A stretch of 64,000 nt of DNA from Phycisphaerae bacterium (GTDB lineage: Bacteria; Planctomycetota; Phycisphaerae; UBA1845; Fen-1342): the NCBI GenBank assembly GCA_017999985.1, contig JAGNKU010000004.1, forward strand, positions 248,001 to 312,000. Reading direction: 5' to 3'. Under the pieces are notes generated by a model. The model did no database searches and was not told the DNA's origin. It worked only from the letters and a program-made list of their open reading frames with translations. Shown here in pieces: positions 37,501-45,471 of this stretch. Numbering within the stretch: position 1 is the stretch's first letter; the number at the start of each line of letters is the position of its first letter. The position numbers were made by a program, and so were the translations under genes.

Positions 37501-38891
37501 GGGATAACCGGATCTGGGAGGGCGTGCCTGCAGACCCGTCGTACGACTGGCCCTACAAACTGCTGGGCGTGCAGCCGGCCTACGTGCGGCCCGCGCCGGT
37601 GGCGTGGTTCTGCTCGCACCGGCACGCGGCCGACGGCCAGAATGAGCCGTACGCCTACAGCTACGTGTTCGCCTACGCCTTTGATCTGCCGGCCGGCGCG
37701 AAGCGCCTCACGCTGCCGAACGATCCGAAGATCGCGGTGTTCGCGGCGACGGCGGCTTTCGACGGGGGTGCGGGCACGTATCCGGCACAGCCGCTGCTGG
37801 ATGAGCTGAAGCGCGATGCCCTGCCGCTGCCGCGGATCGCGCCCCACGGTGGCAAGTTCACGGACAACACGCTCATCACGCTGGAGCGTCCGCTGTTTGG
37901 CGGCGCGGGTGTGCTACGCTACACGCTGGACGGCAGCGAGCCGACGCCAAACTCGCCGGAGTACATGGCACCTGTACGGTTGTACACTGACACCGTTGTG
38001 AAGGCACGCTTCTTCGAGAACCAGGGCCCGGGCGGCACCGTGGCCGAGGCACACTTCCAGGTTCAGGACACGACGGCCCCGCAGATTCAGGATGTCGTGG
38101 CGTTCACCTGGTCCCCGGAGGTCAGCCTGCTGTTCTCCGAGGAGCTGGAGCGCTCGTCGGCAGAGAACACGGAGAATTACGAGGTCTCCGGCGGTCTGAA
38201 GTTGCAGTCCGTCACGTTGGCGCCGGACGGCCGGCGAGTCAACCTGCTGCTCTCGGCGGCGCCGACTGACACGGATTGCGGCCTGACCGTCAGCGGTGTG
38301 CGCGATCTGGCGCCCGCCGGCAACGCGGTGGCAAAGGTGAGCCGCAAGATCGCGGGGCTGCGCCCCGTGGTGCACGCGGCGCAGGAGGTGCTCGATGGGG
38401 CTGGCGACGGCGTCGAATTGCCGCTCGGTGAGGGCGCGCCCACGCGTGCAACGGACCCCTGGACGATCAACGCCTGGCTGTGGATCGACGAGCAGCCCGG
38501 CGACTTCACGATCATCGCGGGCTTCGGCAGCGGGCATGGGCCGCTCGGCACGGAGCGCTACCTGACGAAGTTCCCGCACGGCTTCCATTTCTGGGGTTCC
38601 AACGTGGACGTGCCCGCCGGCGTGAAGCTGGAAACCGGCCGGTGGCAAATGCTGACGGCCACCTTTGACGGCGGCGTGCTGAAGCTCTTCCAGGACGGGC
38701 GCGAGCTGGTGTCCACCGAGATCACCCTGGCCGACGCCGAGCCGGTCGCGAAACTCGGCCCGCCGCCGGCGTGGTCGTATGGCCATCGCGTTGCCGGCAA
38801 GGTCGCGGGCTTCACGTTGTGGAGTCGAGCGCTACCACCGGCGAGCGTCGCCGCACTGCATAGACTGGGGCCGGAGGCGACGATTCCGTAG
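34578..38891 (+). CDS. Exported GH38 alpha-mannosidase with accessory C-terminal domains
   Basis: 1437 aa, with AAGGAG just upstream; ATG 34578 or 34581. The N-terminal hydrophobic stretch to about Ala22 looks like a signal peptide. The GH38 catalytic domain has the zinc motif SHLDTQW (His46, Asp48), the probable nucleophile Asp159 in MLPDCFGFP, and a later zinc histidine in GGQFHDILPG. The middle/C-terminal GH38 beta domains follow. After about residue 1090 come a chitobiase C-terminal-like domain (RYTLDGSEPTPNSPEY), an Ig-like domain and a LamG/concanavalin-type domain. It should remove alpha-mannose from glycans outside the cytoplasm. It lies 37 bp after the PTS fusion gene, which suggests the PTS takes up the product. 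Confidence 0.92.
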   Translation: MMCRAGTSLTWIVAILGASQCAGDTLVTPAPDLTQQPTLYVVGYSHLDTQWLWCYPQVIREMIPKTMHEGFAAIEKYPHFILNFSGANRYRMMKEYFPADYERVKQYIAAGRWFPCGSSMEECDVNATGAESIIRQVLYGNQYFRREFGQASAEFMLPDCFGFPASLPSLLGHCGLKGFSTQKLTWGSAVGIPFNVGVWEGLDGTKLPAALNALSYNGDIETDLSADPKWIKRIDENGKRSGLYVDYHYYGVGDVGGAPRQVALEGLEKSVAGTGPVRVVSATADRMFLDLPADRLDKLPHYQGDLLLTEHSAGSITSQAYMKRWNHKNELLADAAERAAVLAEWLGGPAYPRQRLLDAWTLVMGGQFHDILPGTSLPKAYEYSWNDELLALNQFASVLDSSVGAIAAGLDTQAKGAALVVYNPLSIDREDVVEARVMLDGAPPKAVQVLGPDGKTVPAQILSAEPGALRILFLARVPAVGFAVYDVQPTEAEPAADAALRVADTGLENARYRVTLDANGDVAGIFDKRASRELLSGPARLAFLYDKPGAWPAWNMDWVDLRRPPVAHVDGPAQIRVVERGPVRVALEIVRDSQNSHFVQTIRLAAGDAGERIEFASTIDWQSREMCLKAVFPLAVANPQATYNWEVGTLQRGNNDPRKYEVPTHGWFDLTGATSDYGVTVLSDCKFGSDKPDDQTLRLTLLRTPGTRGDFLDQATQDWGRHEILYGLAGHQGDWRTAQTDWQALRLSQPPLVFQTAAHPGPLGRQFALLKVNHPRVRVLAVKKAEEGDEVIVRLVELNGQTAKDVRVSLPAPIVAAREVDGQERPVGTANVVNGELVTDFTGYRLRSFALKLGPAPTQLPATKAQPLALTFDRCVTSRDGTATMGGFDGEGRCYPAEMVPTEIAYRGLPFRFGPADGQPNAITAGGQSLALPAGAFNRVYVLAAASGEREAEFAVDGQPARRTIQDWGGYIGQWDNRIWEGVPADPSYDWPYKLLGVQPAYVRPAPVAWFCSHRHAADGQNEPYAYSYVFAYAFDLPAGAKRLTLPNDPKIAVFAATAAFDGGAGTYPAQPLLDELKRDALPLPRIAPHGGKFTDNTLITLERPLFGGAGVLRYTLDGSEPTPNSPEYMAPVRLYTDTVVKARFFENQGPGGTVAEAHFQVQDTTAPQIQDVVAFTWSPEVSLLFSEELERSSAENTENYEVSGGLKLQSVTLAPDGRRVNLLLSAAPTDTDCGLTVSGVRDLAPAGNAVAKVSRKIAGLRPVVHAAQEVLDGAGDGVELPLGEGAPTRATDPWTINAWLWIDEQPGDFTIIAGFGSGHGPLGTERYLTKFPHGFHFWGSNVDVPAGVKLETGRWQMLTATFDGGVLKLFQDGRELVSTEITLADAEPVAKLGPPPAWSYGHRVAGKVAGFTLWSRALPPASVAALHRLGPEATIP

Positions 38892-38919
38892 CAGCGCGTT
38901 CGGCACGCCCCATGGCGTG

Positions 38920-38938
38920 GCCACCAGCAAACGGTGGC
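38920..38938. terminator. Small hairpin between convergent genes
   Basis: GCCACC-AGCAAAC-GGTGGC, a 6-bp stem with a 7-nt loop, lies 28 bp after the mannosidase stop and 75 bp before the macroglobulin stop on the other strand. It could serve both genes. There is no T-run. Confidence 0.35.
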
Positions 38939-39013
38939 GCGGCATCTAGCACGCTGCATCACGGCGTATGCCCAGCCGGGGCGGCATGGACTCCACCCCC
39001 GAGCCCGCCGCGA

Positions 39014-42000
39014 CTACGGCTCGTCCACCTGCACCCGGATTTCGGTGCCGTTGCAGCGCAACTCCGGAACGTACATGGCGTAACCGATGGTCGGCAGCGC
39101 GTGGAATTCGCCCGGCACCTCGGCGCGCAATTCGTAGCGCAACTCCCATACGCCCTCCAGTAGCTGGTCCAGGAAGAAAGCCACCTTGCGATCGCGCAGC
39201 TCCTGGTGGGTCCAGCGGCTGCGGCCGGTGTGGTCCGTAGCGCCGCGCCGCAGATGCTCCTCGGCAGCGCGCTGCGCGGTTGTCTGCGTGCCGAACTGGC
39301 GCTCGACGATGCCGCTCTTCAATTCCTGCGCGTAGCACGGCTCACCACTGCGCACCTGCACCGCCTCGAAGCCCGCGGGCTTGAGATCCTCGAACACGAG
39401 ATATTCGTAATTGTTCTTCGCTTCGAGCGTGATGACCGACTCCACCCGCTCGCCACTGATGATCTTGTCGCCGTCATTGAGCGGCACGCGCTGGTACACC
39501 AGCCCCTGCAGCAGTGTCGGCTTTTCCGCGAGCCGGTAGTACTGCCGGCGAACGAAGATCTCGTTGCCGGTCGGCTGGAGCGGGCATTCCAGGCTGACAA
39601 AGCGGGCCTCCGCGGCGAAGTACAATGGGCTCGTGCCGCCGGTGCGCCGAATCCGGATTTCGTTGTCGCCATCTCGGATCAGCTTCGGATCGACGACGAA
39701 CCGGCTGGGGGCGGCAAAAACGTCGGCCGGCGTGACCTTCTGCTGCGCAACGGACTGCCCGTTCACGAGCACTTCGTAGGCCACGTCCGGCTTGAGCTCG
39801 CCACTCCGGCGCAGGTAGTCGTTCAGCGCCAAGACCACGATCGCCGTGTCGCGCGTGCTACGCCACTGGGCGCCGCGGCGGTTCTTGATGAGCCAATTGG
39901 TGACCGGCTCGACGAGCTTGTGGTCCGGCTCGATGGCCAGCAGCGCCCGCAGCATGAACGCGGTCGCCTCTTCGCCGCCCTCAGACCAGTGGTAGTAGAC
40001 GCCGTCCGCACCCCAGTGGGCCGTCGCCAGGACGGCGTCGTGTGACTGCTGCACACCTTCCATGATCACGGACGTGTCCGGCCGATCGTCGATCTGCACG
40101 CCGTTTTCGAAGTTCCGCACAAGCAGCCGGGCATCATCCGTCTTCCCGAACGCGTGGGCGCACAGTGCCAGCAAGGCGCGCGTGTAGGCGTTCAGCTTCT
40201 CGCGCTGCTTGAGGATGTTGGCATAGGCGCGCTGCTGGCTCGCCCCCCGCTCAGTCTTTGACAGCGCGTCATAAACAGCCAGCGCGTGGAGCATCCACGC
40301 CTGCATGTCTGGCGCGTTCTCTTCCTCGACGAGCTTTGTTTCCAGGAAGGCAACCGCACGCTTGAGCACGTTGTCCTCGACGGTAATCCCAGCGTCGCGC
40401 GCCAGCGCCAGCCCCCAGACGACGTACGCTGTCATGAAGTGATCACTCGGCGTTGTCGCGTCGCCTTTCCACCAGCTCCAGCCGCCGTCGGCGTGCTGGA
40501 AGTCGTACAGCCGCGCGAGGCACTGATTCACCACCTCGTCGAGCCGCGCGAGCGACGCGCCCCGCGACGGCTCGGCGTTCGGATCGCTCGGCTGGCTGGC
40601 CGGGTGTTCCATGCCGCCGAAGAGGCGGTTGGCCACGATCTCACGCGACAGGCCGAGGTCGCCCAGCGTCTTCGCGGTAATGACCGCCGGCAGGAACCGG
40701 CTCATCGTCTGCTCGGTGCAGCCATAGGGGTAATCGACCAGGTACGGCAGCGCATCCAGCATGGTCACTGCGAGACTGGGTGCAACCTGCACTGTGAGCG
40801 TGGTCGTGTCGGGCTGCCGCTCGGCTGGAATCGCCAACTTCACGGTGACGTCGCCCTCGCGGACCTTGCCGGACTTGGCGACGAGTTGCTCGATGCCATG
40901 GGCGAAGATGGGGAGGCTGCGTTCCATCGCGTCGGCGTGTTTCTCGCCGCGTGCCAGGGCGGTCAATTTCGCGGTGCCGGGCTGCTCGACGCGAATGCGC
41001 CAATCGACGCGCTGCTCGCCATGGGCGGGCACTTCGACCGCGGCGGGCTCGCCGGCAGCAAGTTGTCCATCGCGCAGCCAGCCCTCGAGGCTAAGCCCCT
41101 CGGCCTTCAGTCCCGGCAGCGCCTTCAACGGGGCGTCCGTGTTGTTGTTAAGCACCGCCGAGACGGTCACCGTATCGCCGACGAGGAAGAACCGTGGCGC
41201 TTGAACCCGAACGATGAGCGGTTGGCGCGTACGCGACTTGCCCGTGGCCATGCCGAACTGGCTGCCGGTGGTCGCCGCGCGGGCCGTGGCCTGCCACGCC
41301 GTGACCGAGTCGGGATACTTGACCTTCACGGTGGCGACGCCGTCGGCGTCAGTCTTGACATCCGGCTGCCAGAACGCCGTCGCGCGAAAATCGCTGCGAA
41401 CCTGGATGCTGGCCGCGGGCACGTAATCGATACCGCCATCGCCGTCCTGCTCCTCAGTGGAACTTGGCACTCGCAGCAGCGCGGGCGTCATCGGCTCGCC
41501 CAAGCTCACAAGAGAGAGAGTGCGCTCACTGGCCGCTGGCATCTCGGCGAAGTAGACCCCGCGGCGCGCCCACCCACCCGATCCCTCCCCTTGACCAAAC
41601 ATGCCCGAGCCCGCGCCCCCACCTTCCCCAAACATGCCCCAGTCGCTGGAGATGTCACCCAAGCCCTGGGTAACGTCGAATCCGTACTGAGCTTGCTGGT
41701 TCATTCTCGCCGCCGGCTCGCCGGGCTGGGGTGTTGCGAGCGCGCGCTCGTCCAGCACCTTGCCGTCCGGGCCGTGCACCAGCCGCCGGTAAGCCAACTG
41801 CGCCGCCGTCGCGGCCAGTCGGACCCCGCTGTCACGCTTCTGCCCGAAGAAGAACGGCTGCGGATCGCCGGCGAGGTCCTGCTGGATGTAGAACACGGAC
41901 TCATCCGCGAGACTCAACGCCACCTCGGCCGCCACAGGCTTGCCGTCGCAGTCCTTCGTCCGCACCGTCAGCGTGCCTTCCTGCTGTGGCTCATAGATTT

Positions 42001-45000
42001 CGCGATCGGGCTGCACCTCGACCGTCAGGAAGTGCTCGACCGGCGGGACGACGACCTCCTTCTGATCCTGAAAGAGCTGGTGGCCGCTCACCAGCACCGC
42101 GCCGAGGTAGATGTTCGGCACGTACTGGCCGGTGATCGGCAGTTGCAGCAGCTTCGCGTTGCCAGTCACGTGGACGAGTTGGTAGCTGAGCAGGTCCTCG
42201 GCGGAGACGGTGAACAGCACGTAACGATCGTTGGTCGGCACCGTCAGCATGACGGCGGCGGTCTGGCCGGCGCGGAACGTGTCCTTGTCGATCACGATCT
42301 CGACGCCGCCGGGGCGAAAGCCGGTCTGGTGCGTTGCGTCGGTCGCGATCCAGACAAAGCTCTCGGCGCGGATGTAGTCGTAGCCCGGGTCCTCACTGCG
42401 CCAGGCCACCTTGTAGTAGCCGTCGCGCTCCGGCTGGAACGTGAACTCGGCCCGGCCCTCGGCGTCCGTCTGCACCGGCTGCGTGAAAATGTCGTCCTGC
42501 TCGTAGCCGCGGAACTTGAGCCGCCACGGGGCCTCGCCCGGTTTGAGCACCGGCGGCCAGCAGCCCCGGTTCCCCGCGATCAGGGCCTGCAACTCGTCGC
42601 CGCGCACCTCCTGGTTGCGCGGGTCGAGCCAGATCTCGACGTAGCGCTGGCGCGACACGGCGATCTCCCCGCTCGCGGGTATCGGGTTCTGGCTGGCGTC
42701 GAGCGCCCGCACTTCGACCACCACCTTGTCCGCGGGGCGATAGATGTTGTGCGCGGGCGTCAGGTACACGTAGTACTTCTGGCGCGTGACGCGGACCACA
42801 CCCTCGGCCTCAATCTCGCGCCGGGACGCATCCGCAACGCGGGCCTCGATGCGATACTCGAAATCCCGTTCCGCATTCGCCGGCGTTTCGAAAACGACCG
42901 TCGCCTTCCCGGTCGCGTCGGTCTTGAGCTTGTCTTCCTTGATGACCTGCTCGTCATCGCGGTACCACCGGCGGAACTCCCACGGATCCTCGTAGAACCA
43001 GGGGTAGTCATGCGGCGAACTCCAGGAATGCTGGAATGGCGATTGGTGGATTCGTACGGTCACATCGGCGTTGGTGACTGCGCCACCAAAGTAATACTCC
43101 GCCTGGAGCGTCGCCTCGACCCGGTCGCCGACGCGGAACACCTTCGGCCGGCCCTGCTCGTCCTTGGGCGTCTCGACCGTGACCTTGAACTCCGGGAGCT
43201 TGTATTCCTCGAACCGGCACAGCTCGGCCGCGCCGATCTCCTTATTGCCGTCTAGCAGACGGATGCTGACCTCGCCAAGGGCCATCTTCTCGGTCACGGG
43301 CAGCTCGCCCCAGGCGCTGCCGAACGCATTGAGCTCAATCTGCACCTCCTTCAGCCTCGCGCCCTGGCCATCCTCGAACACGCACTTGAGCTGCTTGCCG
43401 GCGGGCGTGGAGTACTGGCCGGCAGCGTACAGGCGCGCCGTGAGCTTCCACTTCAGGGTGTCACCCGGACGGTAGGCGGGACGGTCGGTGAAGGCGTAGA
43501 TGCGCCACTTGGGTTCAGCTTGGCCATGGCGGGATGCATACGTGCTCGCGAACGCCTGGCGGTCACCGGCGAGGATTGCGGCGTAGATGTTGCGCCAGTC
43601 GTCACGGAACTGCAGATCCAGACGGACCAAGCCGTTTTCGTCGGTCGTGCCGCGCACACTGCGGGCTTGTCGCTGCCCGTCATGGTCGTAGTACTCCCAC
43701 AGCAGCACGGACGCCCCGGCGAGCGGCGCCCCGTCGTACGAATTGCACACGTACGCCAGCGCCTGCCGCCCGCTTGTCTTCAGGACCAATGTGGCGTCCG
43801 TCACAAGAATCAGCGCGCGGGCACTGTGATGCGCCGCGGCAATCTCGATCATGTAGGCCCCCGGGGGCAGCGGCTCAGCGAGCGTGATCGCGTCGCGGCC
43901 GGGCCGGTGATCCCCCTTGTCCTCAATCGCCCGCGTCCAGGTCTTCAACTTCGGGCGCCCGCCCACCGTGATGCCGTGCTCGCCCGCGTCCTTGTTCGTG
44001 AAGTCGGCGTCCTCGATCAGCGTGACCTGGTAGAGGTTGAACGTCACTTCCGACACGTTTCGCCAACCGGCGTCGAATTGAATCAACGAGTCCGGCAAGA
44101 AGGCCGTGCCGACCGACACGTACACGTTCGGTGCCGTGATCTGCTCGCTGAAGTCCCGCGCGCGCGGCCAGTACTGCGACTCCCCTTCCTTGAACTCGCT
44201 GGTCAGACGCTGGAACAGGCCGAGGGCTTGCACGTAATCGGGTTCGTTGGTGAAGCCGCCCGCCTTCGCCGGTTTCGCCGGGCCGCGGCTGGCCAGCCAC
44301 TCGGCGTAGGCGTACAACGCGTCGTCGTACCACGCGGTCGACTTGCCCGCCTGGAGGGCACCCTCGAACTCGACCGGCACACGCTGCTGCGCCGCAAACG
44401 TGGAGTGGTGGCGCAGCGCCATCGCCAGAACGAAGTGGGCAAACGCGATGTCGTCGGGCGTCTCGCTGACCTTCAGCGCGTTGTCCAGCACGTTGACGGG
44501 AACCTGCGCGTACCACCAGTAGTCGCCCCAGTCTTCCTGTCCCGGCGGTTGCACGGCCTTGCGCACGATCGCCAGATAGCGCACCCGTGCCGTGGCGAGG
44601 TCCGCCGACCAGCCCCACCATTCCAGCGCCCCCTGGTAATGCTGCCAGCCGGATTGCCAGTCGCGGGAGCGCGGCGAGCGCCAGCAATAGTCGCCCAGGG
44701 ATTCCTGGACCTCGGCCCAGACCTGGTCGCGGTCCTCCGGCCGCTGAACTTCCCCGGCCAGCGCTTCCAACTCGCGCCGGGCGCGCTCATACGGAGTGTC
44801 GTCCGCCGTTTCCGTCGCCGCCTGCGACCGCCAGAGCGTGTCCGCCAGGCGAAAACGCACCCAGCGCGCATCGGCCGGTGGAAGCTCGAGCGGGCTGGCC
44901 TCTGCGTACACCTCGTTGCACTTCTGAAATGAGCCCTCGGCGAAGAACGCTTCGGCACGGGCCTTCAACGCCTCGTAGCCGCGCGCCTCGGCCGGCGCGG

Positions 45001-45076
45001 CCGGCTGAGCGCATAGCGAGGGCACGCCGGCGCACGTCACGAGACCGGACAGACACACCGTCAGCAAAGAGCGCAT
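39014..45076 (-). CDS. Alpha-2-macroglobulin family protein with intact thioester motif
   Basis: 2020 aa from ATG 45076 (AAAGGGAG upstream). The signal peptide ends near SLCAQP; the nearby LVTC does not fit a standard lipobox. An N-terminal helical, TPR-like region is followed by repeated macroglobulin beta-domains. A Gly/Ser-rich bait-like stretch (about residues 1145-1170) precedes the alpha-2-macroglobulin core. The thioester motif YGCTEQ is present (Cys1453, Gln1456), followed by an alpha/alpha-toroid (complement-like) domain and a receptor-domain-like C-terminus. Bacterial homologues trap proteases or act with penicillin-binding proteins in the periplasm. No pbpC neighbour is present. 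At 2020 aa it is longer than the roughly 1650-aa enterobacterial form. Confidence 0.92.
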   Translation of the reverse strand: MRSLLTVCLSGLVTCAGVPSLCAQPAAPAEARGYEALKARAEAFFAEGSFQKCNEVYAEASPLELPPADARWVRFRLADTLWRSQAATETADDTPYERARRELEALAGEVQRPEDRDQVWAEVQESLGDYCWRSPRSRDWQSGWQHYQGALEWWGWSADLATARVRYLAIVRKAVQPPGQEDWGDYWWYAQVPVNVLDNALKVSETPDDIAFAHFVLAMALRHHSTFAAQQRVPVEFEGALQAGKSTAWYDDALYAYAEWLASRGPAKPAKAGGFTNEPDYVQALGLFQRLTSEFKEGESQYWPRARDFSEQITAPNVYVSVGTAFLPDSLIQFDAGWRNVSEVTFNLYQVTLIEDADFTNKDAGEHGITVGGRPKLKTWTRAIEDKGDHRPGRDAITLAEPLPPGAYMIEIAAAHHSARALILVTDATLVLKTSGRQALAYVCNSYDGAPLAGASVLLWEYYDHDGQRQARSVRGTTDENGLVRLDLQFRDDWRNIYAAILAGDRQAFASTYASRHGQAEPKWRIYAFTDRPAYRPGDTLKWKLTARLYAAGQYSTPAGKQLKCVFEDGQGARLKEVQIELNAFGSAWGELPVTEKMALGEVSIRLLDGNKEIGAAELCRFEEYKLPEFKVTVETPKDEQGRPKVFRVGDRVEATLQAEYYFGGAVTNADVTVRIHQSPFQHSWSSPHDYPWFYEDPWEFRRWYRDDEQVIKEDKLKTDATGKATVVFETPANAERDFEYRIEARVADASRREIEAEGVVRVTRQKYYVYLTPAHNIYRPADKVVVEVRALDASQNPIPASGEIAVSRQRYVEIWLDPRNQEVRGDELQALIAGNRGCWPPVLKPGEAPWRLKFRGYEQDDIFTQPVQTDAEGRAEFTFQPERDGYYKVAWRSEDPGYDYIRAESFVWIATDATHQTGFRPGGVEIVIDKDTFRAGQTAAVMLTVPTNDRYVLFTVSAEDLLSYQLVHVTGNAKLLQLPITGQYVPNIYLGAVLVSGHQLFQDQKEVVVPPVEHFLTVEVQPDREIYEPQQEGTLTVRTKDCDGKPVAAEVALSLADESVFYIQQDLAGDPQPFFFGQKRDSGVRLAATAAQLAYRRLVHGPDGKVLDERALATPQPGEPAARMNQQAQYGFDVTQGLGDISSDWGMFGEGGGAGSGMFGQGEGSGGWARRGVYFAEMPAASERTLSLVSLGEPMTPALLRVPSSTEEQDGDGGIDYVPAASIQVRSDFRATAFWQPDVKTDADGVATVKVKYPDSVTAWQATARAATTGSQFGMATGKSRTRQPLIVRVQAPRFFLVGDTVTVSAVLNNNTDAPLKALPGLKAEGLSLEGWLRDGQLAAGEPAAVEVPAHGEQRVDWRIRVEQPGTAKLTALARGEKHADAMERSLPIFAHGIEQLVAKSGKVREGDVTVKLAIPAERQPDTTTLTVQVAPSLAVTMLDALPYLVDYPYGCTEQTMSRFLPAVITAKTLGDLGLSREIVANRLFGGMEHPASQPSDPNAEPSRGASLARLDEVVNQCLARLYDFQHADGGWSWWKGDATTPSDHFMTAYVVWGLALARDAGITVEDNVLKRAVAFLETKLVEEENAPDMQAWMLHALAVYDALSKTERGASQQRAYANILKQREKLNAYTRALLALCAHAFGKTDDARLLVRNFENGVQIDDRPDTSVIMEGVQQSHDAVLATAHWGADGVYYHWSEGGEEATAFMLRALLAIEPDHKLVEPVTNWLIKNRRGAQWRSTRDTAIVVLALNDYLRRSGELKPDVAYEVLVNGQSVAQQKVTPADVFAAPSRFVVDPKLIRDGDNEIRIRRTGGTSPLYFAAEARFVSLECPLQPTGNEIFVRRQYYRLAEKPTLLQGLVYQRVPLNDGDKIISGERVESVITLEAKNNYEYLVFEDLKPAGFEAVQVRSGEPCYAQELKSGIVERQFGTQTTAQRAAEEHLRRGATDHTGRSRWTHQELRDRKVAFFLDQLLEGVWELRYELRAEVPGEFHALPTIGYAMYVPELRCNGTEIRVQVDEP

Positions 45077-45471
45077 GGCCACTCCCTTTGTGCCGGACGC
45101 GGTATTGAACCCGGATTTGTCGGCGCTACCACGCAATTGGACGCCGTGCCACCCACCGGGTTCCCGCGCATATATACAAAGCCCTGACCGATCCGATGCA
45201 ACCCGACGACCACCGATCGCGGACCCGATCGGCTATCATCCCACCCACGGCAGCACACGCAAGGTCGTCGTCGGAAGCCGGCCCACGCGACCGGAATACG
45301 GCGTGATTGCCACCCGTGCGGCCGTGAACTGGTCCCGCGGGCCAGAAATCAATTCCCCCGCGGCCGTCACTGTGCTATTCTGATATCGATATGGATTACT
45401 GACATGCCAGAGCCGCCGCGGCGTGCGCAGTGCTGGCAGTACGGCGGCACAATCATCTTTGGAGGTGGATC
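45077..45471. other. Divergent intergenic region between macroglobulin and C25 peptidase genes
   Basis: 395 bp without a gene. It contains a TATATA at 45171-45176 facing the macroglobulin gene and an AT-rich patch around 45376-45392 (TATTCT, then the palindrome ATATCGATAT) facing the peptidase gene. Both are plausible promoter elements, but no complete -35/-10 pair stands out. Confidence 0.35.

Noticed and set aside
45060-45136. GGCACGGCGTCCAATTGC upstream of the macroglobulin gene as a sigma54 promoter.
   Set aside because: Neither GG has a GC at exactly ten bases. It is near-consensus only.
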